Shown: positions 1-9,314, counted from the first letter of the stretch. The stretch: 64,000 nt of DNA from Nostoc sp. LPT (GCF_017115165.1 NZ_JABXKF010000130.1:124001-188000); one strand, 5' to 3'. Numbers and translations: made by a program. Notes: generated by a model from the sequence alone, not told the origin.

Positions 1-1
1 G

Positions 2-1345
2 GGTGAATTAGATGTAGTGGTTGGTACACAGCAACTTTTGGGTAAAGGCGTGATGTTCCGGGATTTAGGACTGTTGGTGGTGGATGAAGAACAAAGGTTT
101 GGGGTAAACCAGAAAGAAAAAATTAAAAGCCTGAAAACTCAAGTGGACGTGCTTACCCTCTCCGCCACTCCCATTCCCCGGACTTTGTATATGTCTTTGT
201 CGGGAATTCGGGAAATGAGTTTGATTACCACACCACCGCCAACTAGACGAGCGATTAAAACCCATCTGTCACCGATTAATTCCGAAAGTATTCGCAGTGC
301 AATTCGTCAAGAATTAGACAGAGGTGGACAGGTATTTTATGTAGTTCCACGAGTAGATGGAATTGAAGAGACAACAGCAAATTTACGAGAAGTAATACCA
401 GGAGCTAGGTTTGCGATCGCTCACGGTCAAATGGATGAAAGCGAGTTAGAATCAACCATGCTCACCTTCAGCAATGGCGATGCAGATATCCTTGTTTGTA
501 CGACAATTATTGAATCTGGCTTAGATATTCCGCGAGTCAACACCATTTTGATTGAAGATGCTCACCGCTTTGGATTAGCACAGCTGTATCAATTACGCGG
601 TCGTGTGGGACGTGCAGGGATACAAGCTCATGCTTGGTTATTTTATCCGAAGCAACGGGCATTATCTGACGCAGCACGGCAACGATTACGAGCGATTCAG
701 GAATTTACTCAGCTAGGTTCTGGGTATCAACTAGCGATGCGCGACATGGAAATCAGAGGCGTGGGTAACTTGCTAGGGGCAGAACAATCTGGTCAAATGG
801 ATGCCATCGGTTTTGATTTATACATGGAAATGCTGGAAGAAGCAATTCGGGAAATCCGAGGACAAGAAATTCCGAAAGTGGAGGATACTCAGATTGACCT
901 CAACCTGACGGCATTTATCCCAGCAGATTACATTACCGATTTGGATCAAAAGATGAGTGCTTATCGGGCGGTGGCGACAGCTAAATCTAAATCAGAATTA
1001 AAGCTAATTGCTGCTGAGTGGAGCGATCGCTATGGTACTTTACCAGTCCCTGCAAATCAACTTTTGCGAGTCATGGAACTCAAACAGCTAGCGAAAAAAC
1101 TCGGATTTAGCCGGATTAAACCAGAAAACAAGCAGCACGTCGTTTTAGAAACGCCGATGGAGGAACCAGGTTGGAATTTGTTGGCGGCGAATTTACCCGA
1201 AAATCTCAAGACGCGCTTTGTGTATTCTCCTGGTAAAGTGACGGTGCGCGGGTTAGGAGTTTTTAAGGCGGATCAACAATTGCAGAATTTGATTGATGCT
1301 TTCGGGAGAATGCAAGGTGCGATTCCAGAGGCGGCTGTTGTTTGA
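2..1345 (+). CDS. mfd: Transcription-repair coupling factor Mfd, C-terminal part (5' end outside window)
   Basis: SF2 translocase that removes stalled RNA polymerase from DNA lesions and recruits UvrA. Only the C-terminal ~447 residues are present; the frame is open from base 2, so the gene begins left of the window. Visible motifs: the Walker B box VVDEEQRFGV, motif III TLSATPIPRTL, helicase motif V/VI region (TTIIESGLDIPR, QLRGRVGRA) and the C-terminal TRCF domain that occludes the UvrA-binding surface. The stop is at 1343-1345. Pieces of the same gene recur downstream at 2157-2481 and 4913-4956, separated by accessory genes. Family assignment is certain. Confidence 0.97.
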   Translation, partial: GELDVVVGTQQLLGKGVMFRDLGLLVVDEEQRFGVNQKEKIKSLKTQVDVLTLSATPIPRTLYMSLSGIREMSLITTPPPTRRAIKTHLSPINSESIRSAIRQELDRGGQVFYVVPRVDGIEETTANLREVIPGARFAIAHGQMDESELESTMLTFSNGDADILVCTTIIESGLDIPRVNTILIEDAHRFGLAQLYQLRGRVGRAGIQAHAWLFYPKQRALSDAARQRLRAIQEFTQLGSGYQLAMRDMEIRGVGNLLGAEQSGQMDAIGFDLYMEMLEEAIREIRGQEIPKVEDTQIDLNLTAFIPADYITDLDQKMSAYRAVATAKSKSELKLIAAEWSDRYGTLPVPANQLLRVMELKQLAKKLGFSRIKPENKQHVVLETPMEEPGWNLLAANLPENLKTRFVYSPGKVTVRGLGVFKADQQLQNLIDAFGRMQGAIPEAAVV

Positions 1346-1468
1346 TTGGGAGAAAAAGATTAGTCATCAAATGAAAATCTATGTCATTTTGAGCAGGCTG
1401 GAATTCTAAACCCAGCCCTTTGAGTCTAGTTAGTAGAATTAAAGGAAATACTAACCCAACTTCAACTC

Positions 1469-1732
1469 ATGATAAAAACTATCGAAGGCATTTATCAGGA
1501 TGGAGAAATTCATCTCACCCAGTTACCGCAAGATGTTAGCGATCGCTCTCAAGTTCTCGTCACCTTTCTAGACCCTGCCAAAATCGACCCCACGAAATTA
1601 CGCCAACTGATTGATCAGTTGGAGACAATTGCAGGTATTGGACAAGGTTTCGAGGATCTCAACGCTGGTAAAACTCGCCCAATTGAGGATTTTGTCCAAG
1701 AAATGCAGCAAAAGTATGACATTTCAGGTTGA
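1469..1732 (+). CDS. Antitoxin-like protein of a RelE/ParE-type pair
   Basis: Small 87-residue acidic protein starting MIKTIEGIYQDG, a start common to cyanobacterial antitoxins with a beta-strand N-terminus, followed by a helical tail likely to wrap the toxin. The toxin gene overlaps its last 17 bases in another frame, so the two are translationally coupled. Context (RelE/ParE toxin directly downstream) supports the antitoxin call more than sequence does. The pair sits between intact mfd and a displaced mfd 3' fragment, so it is part of an insertion. Antitoxins of this kind usually repress their own promoter; I cannot point to an operator. Confidence 0.7.
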   Translation: MIKTIEGIYQDGEIHLTQLPQDVSDRSQVLVTFLDPAKIDPTKLRQLIDQLETIAGIGQGFEDLNAGKTRPIEDFVQEMQQKYDISG

Positions 1733-2054
1733 GATTACCCCAATCGCGGAAACTCAGATTGAGCAAGCTTATCGCTGGTATCGAGAGCGGAATCCTGAAT
1801 TTGCTGATCGCTGGTTTCGAGGATTGATGAATGCTATTGCTACCCTACAACAGAAGCCCCAACGTTGTGCTTTAGCAGTCGAACATGAAATTTTTCCAGA
1901 AGAAGTACGTCAACTCCTTTATGGGAAAACCAAAAATGTATACCGAGTACTTTTTACGATTCGAGGTACTACAGTTAATGTATTGTATGTACGCCACAGT
2001 GGCCAAGCACCATTGACAGTAGATGACCTAGAGGAGTTACAAGGTGAAGTTTAG
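1716..2054 (+). CDS. RelE/ParE-family toxin
   Basis: 112-residue protein with the ParE/RelE fold pattern: N-terminal beta strand (VEITPIAETQIEQAYRWY), helical hairpin rich in Arg and Trp, the PQRCALAVE segment and the C-terminal strands ending NVLYVRHSGQAP. Family members either cleave ribosome-bound mRNA (RelE) or inhibit gyrase (ParE); the sequence does not settle which. I chose the ATG at 1716 because it starts the conserved domain; an upstream in-frame start at 1611 would add residues without family similarity and overlap the antitoxin more. The 17-base overlap with the antitoxin suggests coupled translation. Confidence 0.8.
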   Translation: MTFQVEITPIAETQIEQAYRWYRERNPEFADRWFRGLMNAIATLQQKPQRCALAVEHEIFPEEVRQLLYGKTKNVYRVLFTIRGTTVNVLYVRHSGQAPLTVDDLEELQGEV

Positions 2055-2156
2055 GATTTCAAAGCGATCGCAATCGGATAAGCAAGTTACATAGTATAAT
2101 AAATTACTGTAATATAACGTAAGTATTTGCACAACTGGGGTCTAACCATTCGACTA

Positions 2157-2481
2157 GAGTGATCGCTATGGTACTTTACCAGTGTCGGCGAATCAATTTT
2201 TGCGAGTCATGGAACTCAAACAGCTAGCGAAAAAACCTGGATTTAGCCGGATAAAACCAGAAAACAAGCAGCACATCGTTTTAGAAACGCCGATCGAGGA
2301 ACCTACTTGGAATTTATTGGTGGCAAATTTACCAGAAAAGCTCAAAACGCGCTTTGTGTATTCTCCAGCTAAAGTTACGGTGCGCGGTTTAGGAGTTTTT
2401 AAGGCAGATCAACAATTGCAGAATTTAATTGATGCTTTCGGGAGAATGCAAAGTGCGATCGCTAAAGTGGCTGTTCTTTGA
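2157..2481 (+). pseudogene. mfd: Displaced duplicate of the mfd 3' end
   Basis: Translates as DRYGTLPVSANQFLRVMELK... to the natural stop and matches the last ~108 codons of the intact gene (bases 1022-1345) with few substitutions. Homology starts abruptly at the sequence gatcgctatgg, which in the intact gene is part of a HIP1 octamer (gcgatcgc); here one base of the octamer differs. There is no start or upstream part, so it cannot make Mfd. An internal ATG frame could give a 99-residue peptide, but I see no reason to think it is a gene. Divergence is mostly at third positions, suggesting the copy was once under selection or was acquired from a related strain. Confidence 0.9.
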
Positions 2482-2557
2482 GCAGTAGTTAAACAATAGT
2501 TATTGTTGTGGAGAGCGATCACGCAATTTCACACCTCCCCTCATTTTCTTTTTTAAA

Positions 2558-4528
2558 GTGAACTATATTGCTTCTGAAAAACAGAAAGCTATACTTGGTC
2601 TTGCTGCTCAAAAAACTTATTACAAAGCTGCCTGCTCAGAACAATTACTGAATCAGAAAATTATGTCAGACAATGTTCATGCATCTCTACAATCCTCGAT
2701 GGTTCAAATAAGTCAGTCAAGCAATAGCAGTTCTAGAACTGAAAAGATTTCCAGTGATTTTGAGGTATTTATTTCCTATCGTACTAACCCTGATCAAGAA
2801 CTTGCAGTTGCTCTTAAGGAACTGATTGAGGGATCAATAGAACCCTAACCTCACGTTTTCGTTGCTGGAGCAGGTGGTCTACGCCCATCTAACATTGGTT
2901 ATAAACCCCAGATACAAGCAGCCGCACAGTCTTCACGAGCATTTATTGCTATTATTACTCAGCAATCCAAGGAACGTGAATGGCTTTTCTATGAAGCTGG
3001 AGCCGCTTGGGGACGCAATCAGTTGTATGCCCCCTTACTAGTTGGTACAAGCCCAGGTGAGCTAGCTAGTACAATGGCTGACTATCAAACAGTACGAGCA
3101 TCTGATCGAAATGAAGTTGAGCATCTGTTAATTGCAGTTGCTGAGGCGGTCGGTGGTAAAATTAAGACACGTTTTAGTCAGCGATATCGAGCTTTTTTCA
3201 AACGAATTGAAGCTTATCAAAAAATAGAGATTGTTGAAGAAAACATAGAAGAGTCTTCATCTCTATCTCAAGCAATTAAGCTTTTGCAACGTGGAGAAGT
3301 AGAGGAAGCTAACACCTTGTTTGATCGGCTTGAAGAAACTGCATCCACCAACGAAGAGAAAGCAACGATTAGAATTAGGAGGTTGCTAAATAGTGATCGG
3401 GAAGGACGTAACCCTCTAAAGGAGCTAGAGTCGCTAGCTCCTGAATTACGTAATACTTACCATTGCCAGTTTTGGCTTGGCTTATTTGAATCTCGTGTTG
3501 CTGCTTCCATCTCCTATTATGAAGAATGCCTACGTCTAGCTACAGCTAATAATGCTACTTTCTTTTCTAACCGAGCAACTCTTGCTTTAGCTGAGGAGAG
3601 ATTCAAAATCGGTGAGCAAGAGATAGCACTTGAGACGTTACGACAAGCAATGGTCAGTGAAGATAGAGACCTTAGAACTGAAGCTGTAGAAACGTGGCAA
3701 AATCTTGACCAAAAGCCTCACTTTCTTGAGAAACTAGTTATTTTATTAACTGGTCTAAGCGATAAAGCTGACTCTTCAATTATACTCAACGCCCTCACAG
3801 AGTTGGCTCTTGATAATAAATGGTCTTCTTTGCTTACTTATTTCGCTCAATATGCAGATCGGGTTGATGTTCAAGGAACTGCTGCAAATAATCTAGGGCG
3901 TGCGTTTTATGAGCTAAAACTCTATTCACTTGCATATCTTGCGTATGCTAAAGCAGTCGAAGCTGGAATATCTGTGGCTAAGGTGAATATGGCAACTCTT
4001 CATTTGTGGAATCCTCTTCCAGCTGCTGGTCTTAAACTCTTAAAAGAACATACAGGAACTTACGACGCTGCTGACGCTGGATATCCATACGATATTCGGG
4101 CTGAACTTGAGCGAAGTGTCCAGAAAGAGCATAAAAAAGCAGAAGAGCTATATAAGCAAGGGTATAAAGTTGCCGTGATGATAAGTCATTTTGGGTGGGA
4201 AGCGATTCGCAGTAACAAGCTCACTCTAGAAGGCAAACAAATCGAACTAGAATCTGGAATAGTAACTATCAAAGGAAGCGAACCAAATTGCCTCAAGTTC
4301 ATTACAAATGATGAAAAGGTTTACTTAGAACTAAAACGCATTGGTAGTACTATCGGACTATGGCAAGCTGCGAATATAGGCTCATTTACAGCCCTTTATT
4401 GCTTTACAGAAACAGGTTATATGCTTGGGTTAACTATACATTTGACAGATATTAGTATAAAACCCATTCTTAATAAATATCCAATTCTCTGCGTAACTGA
4501 GGCAATAGTACAATCGCCTTTGACGTAG
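2558..4528 (+). pseudogene. TIR-domain/TPR protein interrupted by one in-frame stop
   Basis: One reading frame from 2558 (GTG; ATG alternative at 2663) to 4528, broken only by a TAA at 2846-2848. Before the stop is the first TIR strand (FEVFISYRTNPDQELA); after it the frame continues with a TIR core (VFVAGAGG, RAFIAIITQQS, EREWLFYEAGAAWG, with the Glu at the place of the TIR NADase glutamate). Helical repeats of TPR type follow (GEVEEANTLFDRLEE, NNLGRAFYELKLYSLAYLAYAKAVEAG), then a ~110-residue C-terminal domain I do not recognise. TIR-TPR proteins are often sensors or effectors in anti-phage defence. A downstream restart at 3023 would make 501 residues lacking most of the TIR. It is either a pseudogene, a phase-off allele or a base error. 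Confidence 0.75.
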
Positions 4529-4696
4529 TTTGGGTTTCCTGAATCAACTCAACACTTGCTTCTACTCAAACTTTACTACTTCGCCTATGGAGAGCGATTG
4601 CACTTTGCTCTCACCCCAATCGATCGCACCCTAACAACCCCAACAGAGTGCAAGCAGAGATAATTTCTAGTATGACTTTCGTAACGATTGACAGCC

Positions 4697-4936
4697 ATGA
4701 CAGAGCTACTTGAACAAGCGATCGCCAAACTAAAAAACTTGCCTGCCAATGAACAAGATGCGATCGCTGCAATGATTTTGGAAGAACTAGAAGAGGAACG
4801 CTATTGGGATGAAGCTTTCGCCCGTTACCCTGACAGACTCGCTTTACTTGCAACCGAAGCAATGGTTGAATACCGTACAGGAAAAACCCAAGAGTTAGAT
4901 TCTGCGATCGCATACCCAATTTGGAGCAAAAGATGA
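4697..4936 (+). CDS. Orphan antitoxin-like protein with altered C-terminus
   Basis: 79 residues beginning MTELLEQAIAKLKNLPANEQDAIAAMILEEL, a stock cyanobacterial antitoxin N-terminus that normally precedes a RelE/ParE toxin gene. No toxin follows. The last residues (AIAYPIWSKR) run into a remnant of mfd in another frame at 4913-4956, so the original 3' end, and presumably the toxin gene, was lost at this junction. An ATG three codons earlier (4688) is possible. Probably non-functional as a pair, though it could still bind partner toxins encoded elsewhere. Confidence 0.6.
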   Translation: MTELLEQAIAKLKNLPANEQDAIAAMILEELEEERYWDEAFARYPDRLALLATEAMVEYRTGKTQELDSAIAYPIWSKR

Positions 4937-4956
4937 GCGCTCACCGTGCAGTTTAA
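4913..4956 (+). pseudogene. mfd: Tiny internal fragment of mfd
   Basis: Frame from 4918 reads NLEQKMSAHRAV then stop, matching DLDQKMSAYRAV of intact mfd at about 942-977, with DNA similarity over roughly 40 bases. It is too short for statistical certainty alone, but its position at the end of the same accessory patch that carries another mfd piece makes chance unlikely. It marks the right junction of the insertion. Confidence 0.6.
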
Positions 4957-4969
4957 ATTTCCAGATAAT

Positions 4970-5401
4970 TTATAGATACTCAAAAAATACTTCAGGTACT
5001 AATCTGAATTCCCCAGATTTCAAGCGAGATATATCTATCCATAACGCTCTATGTTTGTGATGTGGCGATTCTGAAAAAACTAAATTTTCCAGTTGATAAA
5101 ATTTGGAATCAGCAAAGTCACATTGATAAAGCTGAATAATTTCATGACCTTGCCTACCATTAAATATAAACAGGTTTTCTATACAACCTAAATATTTAAT
5201 ATTCGTTAAGTCTGCCTGAATTTCCTCTTGAAACTCTCGTTCTAAGGCGGCGCGGCTGGTTTCGCCAAATTCGACACCACCGCCTAAAGCCCGATAAAAT
5301 GTTTCTTGTTTTACGGGGTCGTAGCCTTCAGAAAGAAATATGCGTTCGCCATTCCGAATTAACCCCAAGGCTATTACCCGAATTTCGCCAGCTTTATTCA
5401 T
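4970..5401 (-). CDS. NUDIX hydrolase
   Basis: 143-residue NUDIX protein. The Nudix box is complete: GGGVEFGETSRAALEREFQEE fits G-x5-E-x7-REUxEExGU, with the Mg-binding glutamates in REFQEE. It hydrolyses a nucleoside diphosphate linked to some moiety; the substrate cannot be read from the sequence. It lies 8 bases downstream of the DUF3531 gene on the same strand, so the two form an operon. Intact, usual length. Confidence 0.9.
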   Translation of the reverse strand: MNKAGEIRVIALGLIRNGERIFLSEGYDPVKQETFYRALGGGVEFGETSRAALEREFQEEIQADLTNIKYLGCIENLFIFNGRQGHEIIQLYQCDFADSKFYQLENLVFSESPHHKHRALWIDISRLKSGEFRLVPEVFFEYL

Positions 5402-5409
5402 TTTTGTAA

Positions 5410-5862
5410 CTAATTATCATAAATAGACTGAGGACGACTTTCGCTATCCTCAATAGGCCAATCTGGATTTTCACCACCGATGTACAATTCTTCAATGGTG
5501 ACATATTCCTGACTTAGCTGTGTAAGAGCGTTGATTAAAATATCCAGAGCGATCGCATCACTGGTTCCTAAATCAAGCCAACAACGTCCCCACTGTCCCT
5601 CATATTCAAACTCACCGATGTTGTGCATCAGTGCTAGCAGGCTTTTGTCATAGCCTTGTTCATCATAATTCATGTAGCTGATATCGAGTCCAGTGTCCTG
5701 CACCTGGAGATTCTCTGCATTAAATGCACCCAATTTACCCAGATAAAACCAGGAATTGAAAACTTCTTCTACATATTGCTTTTCACGCGCAGAAGGATTT
5801 GTGCTGAATTTCAGCCAAATCCACACATCAAAAGGATTAATTTCGCGGAACTGAATCTCCAT
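5410..5862 (-). CDS. DUF3531-family cyanobacterial protein
   Basis: 150-residue soluble protein starting MEIQFREINPFDVWIW, with the conserved stretch NSWFYLGKLGAFNAENLQVQ. I recognise the family as DUF3531, found in cyanobacteria and plastid-bearing organisms; no biochemical role is known to me. No signal peptide or membrane segment. First gene of a two-gene operon with the NUDIX hydrolase. Confidence 0.8.
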   Translation of the reverse strand: MEIQFREINPFDVWIWLKFSTNPSAREKQYVEEVFNSWFYLGKLGAFNAENLQVQDTGLDISYMNYDEQGYDKSLLALMHNIGEFEYEGQWGRCWLDLGTSDAIALDILINALTQLSQEYVTIEELYIGGENPDWPIEDSESRPQSIYDN

Positions 5863-5904
5863 TTTGGTCTAATATCTCAATTACTCTTCTGGAAATAAGC
5901 ATAT

Positions 5905-6048
5905 CAAAGTAGGGAATGGGGAGTGGGGGGAGATTAGGGGGATGAGGGGGATGAGGGAGAAAAATTAATAACCAATGCCCAATACAACTCTTGGAGAGGC
6001 TGCGCCAACGGCAACGCTCAGTACAAGTGCCCAATGCTCAATGCCCAA
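5905..6048. repeat. Short tandem G-rich repeats plus scattered Nostoc intergenic repeats
   Basis: Holds a G-rich run built from gggggatga-type units (about 5913-5960), a copy of the gagaggctgcgccaacg repeat (about 5995-6012), and several (T)GCCCAATG units (about 5976-6048). The same motifs recur at 7971-8183, 40964-41055 and 47930-48066. Non-coding as far as I can see. Confidence 0.7.
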
Positions 6049-6981
6049 TTACCCAGGATTCTTCAGGCTAACAGCACTTCTGCGTTCGCGCTCAATTTGT
6101 TTGACTAAATCGCCTGGGAGTTGAGATTTTTTAGTCAATGCTTTGTCAAAATTAGCGATCGCTTCCTGGATTATCTGCTGGCTTTTTTCTTTTTGCCCCA
6201 GTTGTTTCAGGATTTGGGCTTTGAGATAATAAATTTCTGGATTATCGGATGTGGTTTTAATCGCCCGATTCACATACTCTAGTGCCTGTGGATACCTTTT
6301 TAAATCCCGGTAAGCAAGAGCAATACCCCGATCCACTAGATACCCAGGAGAAGCATTTTGTTCTAAGCGTCGAATTGCCTGATCTGGGCTAGCAAAAGGC
6401 AAATTAACCGCCAATAATAAATCCATATAACCCTTGATTAAATTCAGTTCTGGATCGTTGGCAGAAATTGCTTCGGCTTTGTCTAAATATTCATAAACTT
6501 GTCGCAGCCGACTCAAGGCTTGGGGTACACCGTTGACTGTACCTTCACGGGTGATAACTACTGCACCTTCTAAAAAATGACCAACAGCAGTGTATAAATT
6601 ACCACGCAATGGATCGTTAGAAATCAGTTTTTGTCCTGTTTCTAGAGTTTTCTGACTATAGGTGTCAAGTTTAGCCCAATCCTTATTTCCGTATGCTAAA
6701 GATGCCTTTATAGCATAAGCTAGAGGTTCATTTGGCTCTTTGGATAGTGCTTGTTCCAGATAACGATCTGCTGCTGGATAGTTGCCCTGTTGAAAAATTG
6801 CTTTAAAAGCTGCTTCTGTTTGGTCGCCAATTTGATGAGGTTCGCGATTGCGAAACGGATCGCCAGCCAAAGAAGGATTTACCCAAACATTAAGTGCGAT
6901 CGCACCTGCAAAAGCAGTCTGAGCAAAGGTAGTGAGTTTAGCAGATACTACTAATCGAGGCGAAGAAAACCTTTTAGTCAT
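6049..6981 (-). CDS. Exported TPR protein of the Sll0314/Alr1548 type
   Basis: 310 residues. The N-terminus has a basic start and a hydrophobic segment (AQTAFAGAIALNVWVNPSLAG) that reads as a signal peptide or anchor, so the protein is likely periplasmic or thylakoid-lumenal. The rest is TPR-like helical pairs: EAAFKAIFQQGNYPAADRYL, EPLAYAIKASLAYGNKDWAKL, and the clearest ones, YLVDRGIALAYRDLKRYPQA and EIYYLKAQILKQLGQKEKS. TPRs bind other proteins; the partner is unknown. Transcribed alone, with 307 bases upstream in which I see no further gene. Confidence 0.8.
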   Translation of the reverse strand: MTKRFSSPRLVVSAKLTTFAQTAFAGAIALNVWVNPSLAGDPFRNREPHQIGDQTEAAFKAIFQQGNYPAADRYLEQALSKEPNEPLAYAIKASLAYGNKDWAKLDTYSQKTLETGQKLISNDPLRGNLYTAVGHFLEGAVVITREGTVNGVPQALSRLRQVYEYLDKAEAISANDPELNLIKGYMDLLLAVNLPFASPDQAIRRLEQNASPGYLVDRGIALAYRDLKRYPQALEYVNRAIKTTSDNPEIYYLKAQILKQLGQKEKSQQIIQEAIANFDKALTKKSQLPGDLVKQIERERRSAVSLKNPG

Positions 6982-7288
6982 TTTAACCCTCAGAATAATT
7001 GCGGTTGAAATAGTTGTATGTGTTACTTAGAATGCAAAAATGGTTAATTTTAACTTGCCTCTGCTTCAACCAAAATTTTCTTATATATTGGTAATCTTTC
7101 CATGCTTCCAGGCAAGGTCTAGCCATTATTTAAGGCTTAGTCTGCCACAATGGAGAAAAAGTGGATAATTCTTGCTGCTAAATTAAGGTGTTAATCCAGG
7201 TAATGCGCTATAAATTTTTTTCAGAATTTTCCAGACACCCTCAGTTTAACTAATCAGTAATTTGCTGACTTTTTGGTAATCTTAACAA
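6982..7288. other. Gap between divergent genes; no gene seen
   Basis: 307 AT-rich bases separating the TPR gene (leftward) from an ABC ATPase gene (rightward). It must hold both promoters, but I cannot assign -35/-10 boxes with confidence, and I see no repeat or RNA structure. Confidence 0.5.
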
Positions 7289-7963
7289 ATGCTTTATCTC
7301 CGAAATGTAAATTATCATCCGACAGCGTGCCCAACAGCGATTCTCAAATCGATAAATTTAGAATTAGCACCTCAGCAACTAGGTCTGATTATTGGCCCGA
7401 GTGGTTCGGGTAAAAGTACCTTACTAGAAATTTTGTCGGGACTAGCCGAACCCACTACTGGCGCTCTCTTTTGGCGGGAACAAGAACTTCTAGCCGAACA
7501 GCTACAACAATTAGCCGGGTTGGTATTTCAGTTTCCAGAGCGACACTTTTGTGGTGGTTCGATTTTAGAAGAATTGCGTTTAGGACATCCTGAGTTAGGG
7601 TCAGAACGAGTCAGACAGGCGCTGAGTGAGGTGGGATTAGAGCATTTATCGCTATCTGCTGCTCCCCATGCTTTGAGTGGTGGTCAGCAACGACGTTTAG
7701 CTTTAGCAGTGCAATTAATTCGCCAGCCAAATTTACTATTATTAGATGAACCCACAGCTGGTTTAGATTGGTCAATGCGTCGGCAACTGGTAAATTTATT
7801 AGCAAAACTGAAACAAGATTGGACATTGTTGATCGTGACACACGACGCTGGGGATCTGTTAGCGATCGCAGACCGTTGCTGGACACTTAACCACGGCGAA
7901 CTAGAATCAGTAGACCCAAAGACACTAGAATCCAAAGTTAAAGAACCTCTACCAACTATGTGA
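7289..7963 (+). CDS. ABC transporter ATP-binding protein (ECF/CbiO-like)
   Basis: 224-residue ABC ATPase: Walker A GPSGSGKST (residues 36-44), Q-loop at LAGLVFQFPERHF, signature LSGGQQRRLALA, Walker B LLLLDEPTAGLD and switch His in VTHD. The Q-loop form VFQFPE is typical of energy-coupling-factor and cobalt-type ATPases. No permease gene is adjacent, so the substrate is unknown; it may serve a shared transporter. Complete and of normal length. Confidence 0.88.
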   Translation: MLYLRNVNYHPTACPTAILKSINLELAPQQLGLIIGPSGSGKSTLLEILSGLAEPTTGALFWREQELLAEQLQQLAGLVFQFPERHFCGGSILEELRLGHPELGSERVRQALSEVGLEHLSLSAAPHALSGGQQRRLALAVQLIRQPNLLLLDEPTAGLDWSMRRQLVNLLAKLKQDWTLLIVTHDAGDLLAIADRCWTLNHGELESVDPKTLESKVKEPLPTM

Positions 7964-7970
7964 GAAAAGA

Positions 7971-8183
7971 GCAGAGGAAGCAGGGGAGCAAGAGGGGATG
8001 AGGGGCAAGGGGAAAAGGAGAATAACTATGCCTCTCAACAGTCTTGAGTAATGAGTGCTGAGTTGGAAATCTCATTTCTTTACTCAGAACTCTGAACGGG
8101 CTAAACACCGCGTTGGCGCAGCCTCTCTTAGAGAAGAAAGCTAACGCAACTGTTTTGCTCCATAACAAAATGACAAATGACAA
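7971..8183. repeat. Composite repeat tract ending in CAAATGA units
   Basis: Contains G-rich short tandem repeats (gcaggggagca / gaggggatga types, 7971-8020), a gcgttggcgcagcctctc repeat (about 8110-8130) and three ATGACAA units (8170-8190). The last units run into the rsmG start codon. Same repeat families as at 5905, 40964 and 47930. Confidence 0.75.
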
Positions 8184-8942
8184 ATGACAAACCTATTGCC
8201 TGAGATGGCAGAAATCTGGCAGCAAACTCTCAATTGGCAACCAACTCTTCAACAGCAAGCGCAATTTCAAAAGCTTTATGAGTTAATCCTAGAAGGTAAT
8301 CGCCAGCAAAATTTAACTCGGATTGTTGAACCCCAAGAGTTTTGGGAAAAACATCTCTGGGATTCTTTGCGAGGAATTGTACCTCTGTTATCAGCAAATT
8401 TCTCCTCTACTTCCCTGCTCCCCTACTCCTCTGCTCCCCTCGCTCTTATCGATATTGGTACAGGTGCAGGTTTTCCAGGTATTCCAGTGACAATTACTGT
8501 ACCTAATTGCACAATTACTCTTCTCGATTCCACTCGAAAAAAAATTACTTTTCTCGACAATATATTAACTGAACTTGCCCTGACCAATGCCAAAACCATT
8601 GTTGGTAGAGCGGAAGAAATCGGTCAGCACCCCCAGCATCGACAAGCTTACGATATTGCATTGATCCGTGCTGTAGGGGCAGCCTCTGTCTGTGCAGAAT
8701 ATACCTTACCACTGCTTAAACAGGGAGGTTTAGCCATAATTTATCGTGGTAATTGGACAAAGGAAGAAACCACGGATTTACAAAATGCTGTTAACCAGTT
8801 AGGTGGTGTGATTGAGTTAATTGAAAAATTTACCACTCCTCTAAGTGATAGCATCCGTCATTGCCTTTATGTGCGTAAGGTAGCAAACACACCAGCTAAT
8901 TTTCCTCGTGCTGTAGGTGTACCTTCTCAAAAACCGCTTTAA
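8184..8942 (+). CDS. rsmG: 16S rRNA (guanine-527-N7)-methyltransferase
   Basis: 252 residues; SAM-dependent methyltransferase acting on the 530 loop of 16S rRNA. Seen: the RsmG entry NLTRIVEPQEFWEKHLWDSL, the SAM-binding loop IDIGTGAGFPGIP and the later motif VGRAEEIG. The start ATG at 8184 lies inside a tract of ATGACAA units; an internal ATG at 8205 (MAEIWQQ) is an alternative. Between residues ~73 and ~89 there is a Ser/Pro/Leu-rich insertion (SSTSLLPYSSAPL) encoded by the same C-rich short tandem repeat found between genes, so a repeat has expanded inside the coding frame without breaking it. Confidence 0.93.
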   Translation: MTNLLPEMAEIWQQTLNWQPTLQQQAQFQKLYELILEGNRQQNLTRIVEPQEFWEKHLWDSLRGIVPLLSANFSSTSLLPYSSAPLALIDIGTGAGFPGIPVTITVPNCTITLLDSTRKKITFLDNILTELALTNAKTIVGRAEEIGQHPQHRQAYDIALIRAVGAASVCAEYTLPLLKQGGLAIIYRGNWTKEETTDLQNAVNQLGGVIELIEKFTTPLSDSIRHCLYVRKVANTPANFPRAVGVPSQKPL

Positions 8943-9314
8943 GGAGGAGTGCGTGTGAGAAAGAGGGCGTTGCTGAGTGAAAGGATGAATTAGCCACATA
9001 AAATAGACTCCTCCCCGCAAGGGAGGAAGAGGTGAGCAAAAATCAAACTTTGTCAGAGCAGGGTTGGTAAAGATATTAGACTTCTTGCAAAAGTCCTTAA
9101 CATCCCCACTTCTAAGAGGAAATTCTTAGCAGTGGGGTTCTGATTTTTGATTTAGGCAAGAAGTAAACAGAAGTTGAATGATGGATAAGGACTCTGAGGG
9201 TTTTGTCGTAAGCTTTTTAGAATCTCTTGCTAGAATTCATTAATCGATTCTTGCAACTGTATAAATGGGTTTTCCTAGAACGAATCGCACCCCATATTTC
9301 AGTTCAACCAATAT
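8943..9314. other. Gap of 372 bases holding hairpins and a MITE-like element
   Basis: After rsmG there is a short C-rich/G-rich hairpin (ctcctccccgcaagggaggaag, about 9009-9030) and then the MITE-like element listed separately at 9080-9164. I see no coding frame. Confidence 0.5.
9080..9164. mobile_element. MITE-like element, 85 bp
   Basis: Perfect 9-bp terminal inverted repeats acttcttgc (9080-9088) and gcaagaagt (9156-9164) enclose a second palindrome whose arms are ccccact (9104-9110) and agtgggg (9131-9137), extended inward by tctaag/cttag. No coding capacity. Structure fits a non-autonomous element or a folded RNA; copies elsewhere in the genome would prove the former. Confidence 0.5.
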
